This document shows, piece by piece, positions 9,049-17,834 of a stretch of DNA of 63,795 nucleotides. The DNA is from Scytonema tolypothrichoides VB-61278 (GTDB lineage Bacteria > Cyanobacteriota > Cyanobacteriia > Cyanobacteriales > Nostocaceae), in contig NZ_JXCA02000024.1 in NCBI RefSeq assembly GCF_000828085.3, positions 488,715-552,509 of the forward strand. Reading direction: 5' to 3'. The notes under the pieces are model-generated. The model worked only from the letters and a program-made list of their open reading frames with translations, searched no databases and had not been told where the DNA came from. A program made the position numbers and the translations under genes. Each line of letters opens with the position of its first letter. Position 1 is the first letter of the stretch.

Positions 9049-9361
9049 ACTAGAAACTACCTGGGTTGAATTTATGTTTCTGGTAAAAATGTATATCTTT
9101 TGACATCAAATTAGCAAGCTGATAAAAAAATTTTCATGTTACAAACTTTAAAGATTCTGTGAACTATAAGTTATGCTTAGTAATTTATGGCGTCAAATAG
9201 TCAAATATAAGAACAAATCGACACCATTGACCCAGTATTGGAACAAAAATAGATGTGTTACAAGACAAGAGACTGTATCGCTTAACCGCAGCCTGAGTAA
9301 CCAACCTCCATGTCGGGTGCGATTCCCGACAGTTGCATCAACGAATTAATGAGGCAGAATT
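9049..9361. other. Divergent intergenic region with a tRNA T-arm-like hairpin
   Basis: About 310 bp between divergent small genes. At 9313-9331 GTCGGG, TGCGATT, CCCGAC forms a 6-bp stem with a 7-nt loop resembling a tRNA T-arm. No matching acceptor or anticodon arm could be found upstream, so it is not called a tRNA. Confidence 0.4.
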
Positions 9362-9787
9362 ATGCTGACAAGGGATGAAATAGCAGAGATATCATCGGTA
9401 GTCTTAGGCGTGTTTGGTTCAATTTCAATTGCCGTCGGGGTTGCCGCTAGCGCAGCTGGAATAGTAGGTATTGCTGCAAACAGAGTAGCCAAACTTTGGG
9501 AACCTCAGCAAATAGCGTTACAAAACATTTTCTTCGCTGGCACAGGTGCAATTGGCACCGGGATGATGATGGTGGGGGCATCAATGGCGATCGCTGATAA
9601 TCACCCATCAAGTACTCAGCAACTGCCCATTACCTTCAGCGATGTTCCTCCTGCAAAATTAACGGTTCCTATTGGGTGCGCTGGCTGCAAGTACTTCAGT
9701 GGCGAGAAACTGTTACCATGCGCGGTACATCCAGAATTGAAAGAGAATTGCCCAGATCGCGAACCTGTTACGGATTCGCATAAATAG
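9362..9787 (+). CDS. Small membrane protein with cysteine-rich C-terminus
   Basis: 141 residues with two hydrophobic helices (about 12-40 and 55-78) rich in Gly and Ala. A polar linker and a Cys-rich tail (GCAGCKYFSGEKLLPCAVHP, then CPD) follow. The C..C...C...C spacing could bind a metal or form disulfides. I do not recognise a named family. The gene is divergent from the GG-leader gene, separated by about 310 bp. ATG 9362 is preceded by GAGGCAG, a weak ribosome-binding site. Confidence 0.7.
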   Translation: MLTRDEIAEISSVVLGVFGSISIAVGVAASAAGIVGIAANRVAKLWEPQQIALQNIFFAGTGAIGTGMMMVGASMAIADNHPSSTQQLPITFSDVPPAKLTVPIGCAGCKYFSGEKLLPCAVHPELKENCPDREPVTDSHK

Positions 9788-10098
9788 AGAAAAATGGCTT
9801 GCTGTTAAAAATATTTCCGACAGCTAGTCAATAGTGCTAACTGTCCTAAAAGCATTGTCTTGTATAGCAGTCCGTGCTTAGTCAATTATCCACTGATTCA
9901 GTAGATACACTAACAGTGAACAGTGCCCACCCTACGTTGGATTCGCCATATTTAGTTCAAGATTTTGCGTGCAGAAATTGCAGAGAAATTTATTTCTTCT
10001 CCTCTTGTCGCTTTTGCTCAGTGTATTTACAGAAAACATTTAGCCCAATTTTAAAAATGTATAACGCGACGATTGTAGCGATTGCCCTATAAAGTTGC
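9788..10098. other. Intergenic region without a convincing gene
   Basis: About 310 bp between a plus-strand and a minus-strand gene. A 72-codon frame at 9874-10092 ends with a Cys-rich stretch (FACRNCREIYFFSSCRFC), but it has no ribosome-binding site and no recognisable fold. It is probably chance. Confidence 0.4.
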
Positions 10099-10518
10099 CT
10101 ATGGAGAATTTGTTAATTCTTGAATTAACTGTTCAGGAGTAATAATTCGTGGAGTAGTTACTGGAAAATCTGCAGGATTGCGAGTAAGAATAGCATCTAA
10201 GCGATTAAAAACCGCAGTGCTGTATTGAATAGCATCTTCAAAATCTTTGAAGTTAACAGTTAGCGCCATTGAGATGACTGCTTGATCTACTGTCGCTACT
10301 TGGCAGAAAGTTACAATTCTGTTTAAAAGGGATAAAGCAGATGCTCGACCTTTATCTTTGCGGATAATGTAATAAAGGTCACTAAAAGTAGAAGCAGAAA
10401 TGAAACCTTCTATTTGTTTTTGATAAATAAACGATAAAACTTGTACGCTGTTGCTGTAAAAGGGATGTCGTTCCAGAGCGAAATCAAGAATGACATTAGT
10501 GTCTAGCAAGATTTTCAC
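10099..10518 (-). CDS. PIN-domain ribonuclease toxin (VapC-like)
   Basis: 139 residues. PIN-domain acidic residues are visible as LLDTN (residues 4-8), FSDLYY near 46, FEDAIQ near 92 and RLDAILTRNPADF near 106-118. VapC toxins are Mg-dependent endoribonucleases that cleave tRNA or rRNA and are neutralised by a cognate antitoxin. The start ATG overlaps the end of the upstream antitoxin gene by 4 bp, the usual coupled arrangement. The RNA target is unknown. Confidence 0.9.
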   Translation of the reverse strand: MKILLDTNVILDFALERHPFYSNSVQVLSFIYQKQIEGFISASTFSDLYYIIRKDKGRASALSLLNRIVTFCQVATVDQAVISMALTVNFKDFEDAIQYSTAVFNRLDAILTRNPADFPVTTPRIITPEQLIQELTNSP

Positions 10519-10799
10519 AGATTATGTTTCTCCTTCAAATATTCCCATTTTGCTTGGTCGGGGTCAAAGTCTGAAGGAGTTGGTTCTGTGCTTTCTAACC
10601 ACTCTTTTAAAATGGGGATAGAGCATTCTACTATTCTTTTTGGCTTTGCAGGCTGTGGCTGAGTTTCTGTAGAAGTTTCTACAGATGGTTTTGATTGCAA
10701 AATAATGATTTCCACCTTACCAGGAGCAATATTAAGGGGTTCGTCGATAACTAAGTGACCGGATTCATCAATTGTGGCATTCAGCTTGTAGGCTTGCAT
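10515..10799 (-). CDS. Antitoxin partner of the PIN toxin
   Basis: 94 residues starting MQAYKLNATIDESG. ATG 10799 is chosen because AGGAG lies 7 nt upstream; a start at 10832 would add 11 unlikely residues. The N-terminal beta-rich piece (ATIDESGHLVIDEPLNI) resembles a swapped-hairpin or AbrB-like DNA-binding strand. The C-terminus (KRIVECSIPILKEWLES ... EYLKEKHNL) is helical and charged, as in toxin-wrapping segments. It overlaps the toxin start by 4 bp and probably represses the operon. The antitoxin role is inferred mainly from position. Confidence 0.8.
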   Translation of the reverse strand: MQAYKLNATIDESGHLVIDEPLNIAPGKVEIIILQSKPSVETSTETQPQPAKPKRIVECSIPILKEWLESTEPTPSDFDPDQAKWEYLKEKHNL

Positions 10800-10962
10800 A
10801 CTTTTCTCCTTTTTGTTTCTAGAATAAAACATGGCTGTTGTAAACGTCGCGTCGCATTCCTAAATCACTGTCTTATCGTTGCGAAAATGGCGATAGCTAG
10901 CCCCTAAGGGGGCGCTGCGCAAACGCTGCTGCCAAAGGCAGATCGCACTCACGAATCATCTG

Positions 10963-11067
10963 GTTGTCGTCACTTCCGCAATTGCTGTCGTTACTCCCGA
11001 AGTTGTTGTCGTCACTTCCGCAATTGTTGTCGTTACTTCCAAAGTTATTGTCGTGGCAACCGCTTAT
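10963..11067. repeat. 21-bp tandem repeat, about 4.5 copies
   Basis: Units begin at 10963, 10984, 11005, 11026 and 11047, each following GTTGTCGTCACTTCCGCAATT with a few changes. The minus-strand translation gives a heptad like DDNNFGS, inside an 88-codon frame (10897-11163) with no other gene-like feature. Treated as a minisatellite in a noncoding spacer. Confidence 0.75.
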
Positions 11068-11342
11068 AGAAGAGAATCCAGTAGTGGACGGGCGATAGTT
11101 TTCAGAGAAATATCTTTTTCGCCATAGGGACGAGCAATTACCAGCAAGATACAGTATCAGCAAAACGGGGTGCGGCTTGTCCTCGTTGCCAGGAAAGTTG
11201 AATGGTATCCTCTTGATGAGTAATCCGCAAGCAATTTTTTGCCATAGCTGCTGGATAAGAAGTTAATTTTATGCTAACTAAAATTAGTCATCACGTAGAG
11301 AGTTGCTAATTCCGGATACAATCTTACTCCTTCGAGTCTTTG

Positions 11343-11452
11343 CCTTGTTCCCAGTCTCTGGCTGGGAATACCCATTGGCAGGCAGAGCCTCCTTTGATAA
11401 AGTCAAGGCAGAGCCTCAATGGATGCATTCCCCGGCAGAGCCAGGGAACGAG
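11343..11452. repeat. Dispersed palindromic repeat cluster (GGCAGAGCC type)
   Basis: Bounded by CTTGTTCCCAG and CCAGGGAACGAG, with internal copies of GGCAGAGCC. The same modules (GAGGCAGAGCCTC, TTCCCAGGCTGAGCCTGGGAA) recur at 16950-17030. It lies just past the stop of the PP2C gene. The spacer 10800-11534 otherwise holds the 21-bp repeat and no gene. Confidence 0.6.
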
Positions 11453-11534
11453 AAGTAATTGTAGATCGCCTTTCGCAAACAAATTTGGGGTTCTGATACT
11501 CGCTGATGAGTCTTTAACACTCGCCCACAAGTCT

Positions 11535-13418
11535 TTACCTCTGCGGCGGACACAATCGCTGCAAATTTTGAGGAAGTCGCCCACATGTCTGCTGAAATGT
11601 TTGCGGATTGAGTTTGAGTCGCCACCAAGCAAATAATCCTAAACTTGTACCACTCACAAGCAAAATCAACAACCCTCCAAGCAACAACCACCACTTTTTC
11701 TTCCTTTGAGGTTTCGCAGGAGTTTGGGTTTCGTCTGTTATCGCTGGTTCCGAAACAAGCAAATCCAAAAGCGCTTGAGAACTTGCTGCCAACTCAGATT
11801 GTTGTTCTTGTTCTTGTTCTTGTTCTTGTTGTTCTGGTACTATAACTTCTACAGGTCGCAAAGCGCTAAGCAATGAGGCAATAGGATCTGGGGAAACACG
11901 ACAATGGGTCAGAACCACTGAGATATTATCCTGAGCATTTTTCTCATTTGCCAATGAAATCCATTGACGGACAGCATCTTCCAAGGAAAGTTCACCTTGC
12001 AGGACAGGTAGTGCGTAGTTCCGCCAAGAGTGTTCTACCCAGTCATTGTCGCTCAAACCGTCAGAACACAATAGTAATATACCATCTTCTTCTAAAATAA
12101 ATTGCTGAATCACAGGACGCAGAAATTCACCATCTTTTGTGCCTAATCCTTGACTCAAGGAAGTTGCATCTGGGCGTTGCAGTGCTTTTCGATACAGAGT
12201 GCGAGCAGAACGGACTTCCCGCCCAGCGACATCATCATCTACTGTTAAAAGCTGACAGTAGTCGCGTGTTATCCAGTAGGCACGGCTATCACCCACATGA
12301 GCTAAATAAAGTTCATGTGTATTTTGTGACTCTTTACCCGAGAGACTTTTGATAATTTGTGGTAATTGCACTGCCATCACAAGGGTTGTACCCATGCGTT
12401 CGGTACCTTCGCGTTTTTGCTCATTGTTGCAGTTGCAAATCACGTTATTGACAATTCGCAAACTTGCCTCTATTTGTTTTTGAATCAAATCTGGCGGTAA
12501 AATATCTGCTTGTTCTTTCACCTCTGTGAGTAAGGCGCGAAGTTGCAACTTCAGAGATTGCACTGCTAGCAGACTTGCAACCTCACCACCTTGATGTCCA
12601 CCAATACCATCACAAACAATGGACACCCGTGGTAATAATAAATCATCTGGATCAGCAGCGTCACTAGGATAGCAGGCGTCTTCATTTTGCGTTTGTTGTG
12701 AACCAGGATCTGTTGCTCCTGCTACCTCTAAGGTTAATGGCAAATCTGCTGCGGATGATAGAAGTAAAATATTGAGTTGAGCGACAATAGAGTCTAAATT
12801 TGCTTCTTCACTACACATCTGCTGGACTATGTTGTTCAACTCTTGTGCTACTGGTGTTTTTGCAGTAGCGATCCAAGGTTGCCAACATTCTCCCAACTGC
12901 TGTAGAGACACGTCATGAGGCGTCTCTACAAGTTCCAACAGTCGCACGCACCAACCTTGCACGCGCAAATTATCTGGAATCAGCAAACTGCCAGCAACTC
13001 CCAATTCTGATAGTGGTGTCCACAGTTGGATAATTTGGTACAGCCAGTAAACTTGTCGTACTGCTTGTGCTTCCTCCCATGCGTCTGTTATTGCTGGGTA
13101 GAGATTTCCAGTCTCATCTATCGGCACATTTTCCAACAGGAGAATATTATCATAAGCCAACCCATATACCTGAGGAATATGTAATCTGTGTTGATATAAT
13201 CGCAGATAAGACACAATTTCTTGAGAAAATTCTTCAGGGATGTCTGGCAATAGTTCTGGTTGAGTATCTAGCCAAATGTTCGAGCTAGTGACGTCATAGC
13301 GATGTCCAACTTTCCCTCCAGGTTGGATTTTGGCGGCTAATGAACCAGTTGCCCAAAGGTAACGCTGAACTAGGGGAGTTTGAGAACTTGTAGAAACACT
13401 ATCTTCTATAGAATTCAT
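11535..13418 (-). CDS. PP2C-type serine/threonine phosphatase with N-terminal kinase-like region and C-terminal membrane anchor
   Basis: 627 residues. Residues 1-225 resemble a degenerate protein-kinase-like domain without catalytic motifs. The PP2C domain (about 230-505) shows VCDGIGGHQGGEVAS, GTTLVMA, LAHVGDSRAYWI, LLCSDGLSD and AQDNISVVL, the metal-binding set of PPM phosphatases. A Gln/Glu run follows, then KKKWWLLLGGLLILLVSG, a membrane helix, and a short tail. It should remove phosphate from Ser/Thr residues of proteins, opposing Hanks-type kinases. A palindromic repeat (12901-12930) lies in frame within the N-terminal region. The gene is monocistronic. Confidence 0.93.
   Translation of the reverse strand: MNSIEDSVSTSSQTPLVQRYLWATGSLAAKIQPGGKVGHRYDVTSSNIWLDTQPELLPDIPEEFSQEIVSYLRLYQHRLHIPQVYGLAYDNILLLENVPIDETGNLYPAITDAWEEAQAVRQVYWLYQIIQLWTPLSELGVAGSLLIPDNLRVQGWCVRLLELVETPHDVSLQQLGECWQPWIATAKTPVAQELNNIVQQMCSEEANLDSIVAQLNILLLSSAADLPLTLEVAGATDPGSQQTQNEDACYPSDAADPDDLLLPRVSIVCDGIGGHQGGEVASLLAVQSLKLQLRALLTEVKEQADILPPDLIQKQIEASLRIVNNVICNCNNEQKREGTERMGTTLVMAVQLPQIIKSLSGKESQNTHELYLAHVGDSRAYWITRDYCQLLTVDDDVAGREVRSARTLYRKALQRPDATSLSQGLGTKDGEFLRPVIQQFILEEDGILLLCSDGLSDNDWVEHSWRNYALPVLQGELSLEDAVRQWISLANEKNAQDNISVVLTHCRVSPDPIASLLSALRPVEVIVPEQQEQEQEQEQQSELAASSQALLDLLVSEPAITDETQTPAKPQRKKKWWLLLGGLLILLVSGTSLGLFAWWRLKLNPQTFQQTCGRLPQNLQRLCPPQR
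12901..12930. repeat. Palindromic repeat inside the PP2C reading frame
   Basis: TGTAGAGACACG and GCGTCTCTACA form an imperfect hairpin. The same TGTAGAGAC/GTCTCTACA arms occur in intergenic copies at 55759-55788 and, related, at 28111-28137. Here the element encodes about ten residues (LVETPHDVSL) of the phosphatase. Confidence 0.65.
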
Positions 13419-13937
13419 GGCTTAAGTACAGCTTTGATTTATGCAATAAATTATCCGCTCTCGTTGAAATCATGCAAGTCGGAATTTTTCGAGAAATCGA
13501 TGAGTTAATTTGGGAACATCCCAAATGTTTAAGTTATATCAAACTCTTATTATTCCTTATCCGCAGTTACCGTAATGGAGTGAAGCGCACTAACTTTAAA
13601 CACAACGCTTGCACACCGTATGCCTACGGCACGCTTTGCGCTTACGCGGAGTGTCTGTGCAGGAGATACTTTGAATGCTAAAGTTTGGCTCAGACAAGAT
13701 GGCACTGCTAAAATCTGGTCGATTGAATCGTTTGATGAACTCATGGTGCGAGGTTGTCGTCGTTGGGTAGGAGACTATCTCAAGAATGGCTCTAATCTCA
13801 GTTCGAGCGATTGCCCAAAGGGCAGACGCGACGAGTGCGTATCACTATCTCTGTCATGGTATTGACACCTTTCAACCATAGATATAGAAAAATTGAACCA
13901 GCGATACATTACACCGTTTAGCTAATTTACGTAAATT
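13419..13937. other. Spacer with a gene remnant split by a dispersed repeat
   Basis: A frame starting at ATG 13472 (MQVGIFREIDELIWEHPK) runs into a 28-bp repeat at 13618-13645, identical to the inverted copy at 59907-59934. Beyond it, in another frame, 13672-13800 reads like protein (LNAKVWLRQDGTAKIWSIES, then FDELMVRGCRRWVGDYL). This looks like a decayed gene interrupted by repeats, but I do not recognise the family, and each half could be chance. Another repeat piece (GATTGCCCAAAGGGCAGACG) follows at 13810. Confidence 0.4.
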
Positions 13938-15194
13938 ATGAGAAAAATTTTTGCTTTGCTTTCTTTTAGTCTAGGAATTGCTTTAGTTAACCCTACCTGT
14001 TCAGTTGCTCAAGCTCCTAACTTACCATCTGTACCTGTTCCAAACAACCCTCAGCAACTACCACTACAACAGCCACCATCTGTTGAGGAATTGCCAATAC
14101 CACTGCAAGTCACAGAGATAGGAAAGTGTCAATTTACATACCAATGCTTGGGTTGGGACGAACAAATTTGGGGTGGCAAGGGTAAAAAAGGCGATAAACA
14201 AGCGCTATTGGCATCAATTGATAACAGCTTAGGTTATTTGCAAACCAACAAAGCAAATACAGTGTATCAAAATTACCCCATTAAAGAAATCACACTTGAT
14301 CGCGTCCGTCGTAGCTTAATACGTTTTCGTCAACTGGTTGTTAATTCTAAGTCTTTATCACAATTACAAACTGCTGTCAATAGGGAATTTGTCTTTTACA
14401 AGTCGGTCGGTAATGACGGTAAGGGGACTGTTAAATTTACTGCTTACTACGAGCCGCTTTATACTGCCAGTCGCACTCCCACAGCAGTTTATAAATATCC
14501 CCTATATGGACGCCCACTGGATTTGGATGGGTGGGCTAAACCGCACCCCAAACGGATTGATTTGGAAGGACAAGATGGCTTGCTAAAAGATCGAAGCCCG
14601 TTGCGCGGTTTGGAGTTATTTTGGTTTCGCGATCGCTTTGAGGCGTATATGATACACATTCAGGGGTCTGCCCAACTCAAGCTTACCGATGGTACAAAAA
14701 CCTCTGTTGGTTTTGCAGGTGCAACGGATTATCCTTGGACTAGTATAGGGCGGGCACTCATTAAAGATGGTAAACTGCCCCGAGAAAAAGCAACAATGCC
14801 AGGTATAATTAGGCATTTTCGCGAAAATCCTCAGGATTTAAATGAATACCTGCCACGCTGGGAACGCTTTGTCTTTTTTAAGGAAACTAACGGTACGCCT
14901 GCTACTGGAAGTATAGGTGTGCCAGTCACCCCAGAGAGATCTATTGCCACAGATAAATCTCTTATGCCTCCGGGGGCGCTAGCGCTGATTTACTCTTCAT
15001 TTCCCTACCCCAAAAAAGGAGGAGGGTTGGAGTATCGTAAGGTAAGCCGTTTTGTACTTGACCAAGATACAGGAAGCGCCATCAAAGGTCCAGGACGGGT
15101 TGATTATTTTATGGGGACTGGCTACTTAGCGGGCGATCGTGCTGGTGTAACAGGTGGCAATGGAGAACTTTACTACTTACTACTGAAAGAATAA
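13938..15194 (+). CDS. mltA: Membrane-bound lytic murein transglycosylase A (MltA)
   Basis: 418 residues with an N-terminal signal peptide (MRKIFALLSFSLGIALVNP, cut near SVAQA). A Pro/Gln-rich linker leads to the MltA domain, with FTAYYEPLYTASRT and YMIHIQGSAQLKLTDG. The C-terminal 3D domain contains DTGSAIKGPGRVDYFMGTG and AGDRAG, whose aspartates form the catalytic site. It cleaves peptidoglycan glycan strands, forming 1,6-anhydromuropeptides, in the periplasm. The mature protein has no lipobox cysteine visible at the signal cleavage site, unlike E. coli MltA. NfeD and stomatin genes follow on the same strand. Confidence 0.92.
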   Translation: MRKIFALLSFSLGIALVNPTCSVAQAPNLPSVPVPNNPQQLPLQQPPSVEELPIPLQVTEIGKCQFTYQCLGWDEQIWGGKGKKGDKQALLASIDNSLGYLQTNKANTVYQNYPIKEITLDRVRRSLIRFRQLVVNSKSLSQLQTAVNREFVFYKSVGNDGKGTVKFTAYYEPLYTASRTPTAVYKYPLYGRPLDLDGWAKPHPKRIDLEGQDGLLKDRSPLRGLELFWFRDRFEAYMIHIQGSAQLKLTDGTKTSVGFAGATDYPWTSIGRALIKDGKLPREKATMPGIIRHFRENPQDLNEYLPRWERFVFFKETNGTPATGSIGVPVTPERSIATDKSLMPPGALALIYSSFPYPKKGGGLEYRKVSRFVLDQDTGSAIKGPGRVDYFMGTGYLAGDRAGVTGGNGELYYLLLKE

Positions 15195-15337
15195 AGGTGG
15201 GACTGTATTTGTTTGCCAATAGTCATCAAAATTTACTATCAAAAATAAATCTTTGCTTTCTGGAAAGAGTCAATGCATGAGTGTATCTAATCAGAAAAGT
15301 GGATTTATGGTGTGAATCTATTGTCTAGGATGGCATT

Positions 15338-15772
15338 ATGCCAAGTACTACTTTAATTTGGCTTTTGGCTGGTTCAGGTCTTTGTTTGTTAGAACTGTTT
15401 ATGCCAACAGCTTTTGCTGCTTTTATGACGGGAATTAGCGCCCTTGTCGTGGCGTTTCTGTCTCAAACGATTTTGGGCAAGTTATGGCTACAAATTGTGG
15501 TTTGGCTGTTCCTTTCCACAGTCCTAGTCATACTTTCCCGTCGGTATATGACTTTGCCAAAACGCAAAACGAAAATTCAGCATGCAATTATAGCCGAAAC
15601 TTTAACTGAGATTCCAGCCGGAAAACCAGGACGAGTGCTATATGAGGGAAATTCTTGGCGGGCACGTTGTGACGATGAAACACTCGCCATACCACCCAAT
15701 CAAAGAGTTTACGTCACAGGACGCGAAGGGACAACTCTGATTGTGATGCCAGAAAATCTATTGGATTCGTAA
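15338..15772 (+). CDS. NfeD family membrane protein
   Basis: 144 residues. Two to three membrane helices (residues 3-70) are followed by an OB-fold domain (PAGKPGRVLYEGNSWRARCDDETLAIPPNQRVYVTGREGTTL shown here only as key span 88-140, with GxVxxxGxxWxAR). This is the short NfeD1b type that partners SPFH/stomatin proteins, and a stomatin gene starts 139 bp downstream. Such pairs organise membrane microdomains. The gap to the stomatin gene is filled by 7-bp tandem repeats. Confidence 0.9.
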   Translation: MPSTTLIWLLAGSGLCLLELFMPTAFAAFMTGISALVVAFLSQTILGKLWLQIVVWLFLSTVLVILSRRYMTLPKRKTKIQHAIIAETLTEIPAGKPGRVLYEGNSWRARCDDETLAIPPNQRVYVTGREGTTLIVMPENLLDS

Positions 15773-15785
15773 TTCTCTGTTAAAT

Positions 15786-15889
15786 CAGGGAACAGGGAAC
15801 AGGGAACAGGGAACAGAGGAAGCGATTTCTTGATCCCCCTGAAGTTGGTAACTGATAACTGATAACTGGTAACTAATAACTGATAACTG
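15786..15889. repeat. Two 7-bp tandem repeat tracts (AGGGAAC and ACTGATA)
   Basis: At 15786-15816 the heptamer AGGGAAC is repeated about four times. At 15847-15889 the heptamer AACTGAT is repeated about six times with minor changes. These short tandemly repeated repetitive sequences are typical of heterocystous cyanobacterial genomes. They separate nfeD from the stomatin gene. Confidence 0.85.
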
Positions 15890-15911
15890 TTAAAAAATTG
15901 GACAATTTATT

Positions 15912-16922
15912 ATGGAACAGTTTTTTTTACTTGTTTTTCTCGCTTTAGGTGGTTCTGCCTTAGCAGGTTCTGCGAAAGTTGTAAATCAGGGTAATGAAGC
16001 TTTGGTAGAACGTTTGGGAAGCTATAACAAAAAGTTAGAACCAGGACTTAACTTTCTCGTTCCCTTTTTTGATCGGGTTGTCTTCCGCGAAACTGTCCGA
16101 GAAAAAGTTTTAGATATCCCGCCTCAACAATGCATCACCCGTGATAACGTGTCAATTACCGCTGATGCGGTGGTTTACTGGCGGATTATGGATATGGAGA
16201 AAGCCTACTACAAAGTGGAAAATCTCCAGGCGGCGATGGTTAATTTGGTGCTGACTCAAATTCGTGCCGAAATGGGCAAATTGGAATTGGATGAAACTTT
16301 TACCGCCCGTTCTCAAATTAATGAAACTTTATTGCATGACTTGGATGTTGCAACTGATCCTTGGGGCGTGAAAGTGACGCGGGTGGAACTACGGGATATT
16401 ATCCCGTCACAAGCTGTTAGGGAGTCGATGGAATTGCAAATGTCAGCGGAACGCCGCAAACGGGCAGCAATTTTAACTTCTGAAGGCGATCGCGAATCAG
16501 CCGTCAATAACGCCAGAGGTGAAGCTGACGCCCAAGTTCTAGAAGCAGAAGCCCGTCAAAAAGCACTGATTTTGCGAGCTGAAGCTGAACAAAAAGCAAT
16601 TATTCTGAAAGCACAAGCCGAACGCCAGCAGCAGGTTCTTAAAGCGCAGGCGATCGCTGAATCAGCAGATATCATTGCCCAAAAAATTCAAACAAACCCT
16701 GTTGCTCATCAAGCATTAGAAGTTCTATTTGCCTTAGGTTATCTAGATATGGGTGCGACAATTGGCAAAAGCGATAGTAGCAAGGTTATGTTTATGGATC
16801 CGCGCACGATACCTGCTACCTTAGAGGGTATACGCTCAATTGTCTCAGATGGTCAGCCTGACTCAAATATCCCGTATACAGGGGAAGTGTCTCCAGGAAA
16901 TAATAATCATCGTTCTAGCTAG
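15912..16922 (+). CDS. SPFH/band 7 (stomatin-like) membrane protease-associated protein
   Basis: 336 residues. An N-terminal membrane segment ([18 protein letters not shown]) precedes the SPFH domain ([20 protein letters not shown] to about 190). A long Ala/Glu/Lys coiled coil follows ([19 protein letters not shown]), then a short hydrophobic patch and a polar tail. It resembles the QmcA/HflK-type scaffolds and Synechocystis prohibitin homologues. The preceding NfeD protein is its usual partner. It probably oligomerises on the membrane and affects protein quality control. A 10-bp direct repeat and a MITE-like element begin right at its stop. Confidence 0.92.
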   Translation: MEQFFLLVFLALGGSALAGSAKVVNQGNEALVERLGSYNKKLEPGLNFLVPFFDRVVFRETVREKVLDIPPQQCITRDNVSITADAVVYWRIMDMEKAYYKVENLQAAMVNLVLTQIRAEMGKLELDETFTARSQINETLLHDLDVATDPWGVKVTRVELRDIIPSQAVRESMELQMSAERRKRAAILTSEGDRESAVNNARGEADAQVLEAEARQKALILRAEAEQKAIILKAQAERQQQVLKAQAIAESADIIAQKIQTNPVAHQALEVLFALGYLDMGATIGKSDSSKVMFMDPRTIPATLEGIRSIVSDGQPDSNIPYTGEVSPGNNNHRSS

Positions 16923-16923
16923 A

Positions 16924-17061
16924 ATAAACTGAGATCTTGCACCAGTATCAACAATGAGGCAGAGCCTCGATATCTCGTTCCCAGGCTGAGCCTGGGAACG
17001 AGGGTTGGGAGGCTCAGCCTCCCGATTATTGAGAATGCTGCAAGATCTGAGATAAACTGAG
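16924..17061. mobile_element. MITE-like element with terminal AGATCTTGCA inverted repeats
   Basis: AGATCTTGCACC at the left is inverted as GCTGCAAGATCT at the right (17038-17049). The element holds nested palindromes (TTCCCAGGCTGAGCCTGGGAA; GGGAGGCTCAGCCTCCC). The 10-bp direct repeat ATAAACTGAG flanks it at 16924-16933 and 17052-17061, as expected for an insertion. Related ends occur at 40978-41099 and 60050-60200. Confidence 0.6.
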
Positions 17062-17182
17062 TAGAGGACAAGAGGACAAGAGAAATGATCACTCTTGACT
17101 CTTGACTAATAGACAAGATTGCAAAAGTGAGATTTTACGAGGTTCTGTTAAGAGTTAAGCGTTCAGAATTCGGGTATTAAGA

Positions 17183-17252
17183 GTTCCCTGTTCCCTGTTC
17201 CCTGTTCCCTGTTCCCTGTTCCCTGTTCCCTGTTCCCTGTTCCTTGTTCCCT
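17183..17252. repeat. Tandem heptamer GTTCCCT, ten copies
   Basis: Seventy bases of GTTCCCT repeated ten times, with one variant (GTTCCTT) near the end. The same heptamer appears inverted at 15786 and in three copies at 25313-25337. It lies between the convergent stomatin and Fur-family genes. Confidence 0.9.
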
Positions 17253-17274
17253 ACTTCTGCAACAAGTCTAATGA

Positions 17275-17676
17275 CTAATCACCAGTTTGAGCTAATTGGC
17301 ATTGAGTACACAAACCGAAAAATTCTAAAGTGTGGTAAAAAATCTTAAACTTGTGTGTAGACTGTAGTTGACCCTCTAGGTCATGGACGGGACATTGATT
17401 AATCGGGATGGAAGCACCGCACTGTAGACAAGTCAGGTGGTGCTTGTCTTGCTGGGCTAAGTTGTAGAGGGCTTCACCGTTACCTAATGTGCGCACTTGC
17501 ACCAGACCTTCAAGTTTTAAAGATTCTAATGAGCGGTAAACTGTTGCCAGACCCATGCTTTGGTTACGGTTACGTAACTCGACATAAATATCCTGGGCGG
17601 AAATGCCTTGTTTAATGCTTTTGAGCAAGTTTAGAATACGCTCTTGACTGCGGGTGCGTACGGCTCTCATAGACAA
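17275..17676 (-). CDS. Fur-family metalloregulator, Zur/FurB-like
   Basis: 133 residues. An N-terminal winged helix (SAQDIYVELRNRNQSMGLATVYRSLE) is followed by a dimerisation domain with HHLTCLQCG near residues 78-86 and CTQCQ near 123-127, the two CxxC pairs of the structural zinc site. H..H..CP..D further along could form the regulatory site. Its compact N-terminus and the absence of the Fur-specific HHDH signature favour a zinc-responsive Zur (FurB) over iron-responsive Fur, but this is recall rather than proof. It is divergent from purS. A Zur-type regulator would repress zinc-uptake genes, none of which lie here. Confidence 0.85.
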   Translation of the reverse strand: MSMRAVRTRSQERILNLLKSIKQGISAQDIYVELRNRNQSMGLATVYRSLESLKLEGLVQVRTLGNGEALYNLAQQDKHHLTCLQCGASIPINQCPVHDLEGQLQSTHKFKIFYHTLEFFGLCTQCQLAQTGD

Positions 17677-17834
17677 TTAGTATAGTAATAAAACGCCAAT
17701 TTTATTTGAAAAAGTTTATTTTAAAGTATTCTCCTGCTTAACTTTTAGCTTAATTCTCGTAACTTGTCCTCCTATTGTCGCCTAATTGGGACAGAAAGAT
17801 ATAGTATGAGCTTAGCAGTATTCAGCGAAAGCCA

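Noticed and set aside
9313-9331. tRNA gene suggested by a T-arm-like hairpin
   Set aside because: The stem and 7-nt loop resemble a T-arm, but no 5' acceptor strand, D-arm or anticodon arm could be matched upstream.
10963-11067. CRISPR array
   Set aside because: The 21-bp units abut one another without unique spacers, so it is a tandem repeat.
10897-11163. 88-codon ORF with DNN/GSND repeats
   Set aside because: The repeats reflect the 21-bp DNA minisatellite, and the flanks derive from dispersed repeats; treated as noncoding.
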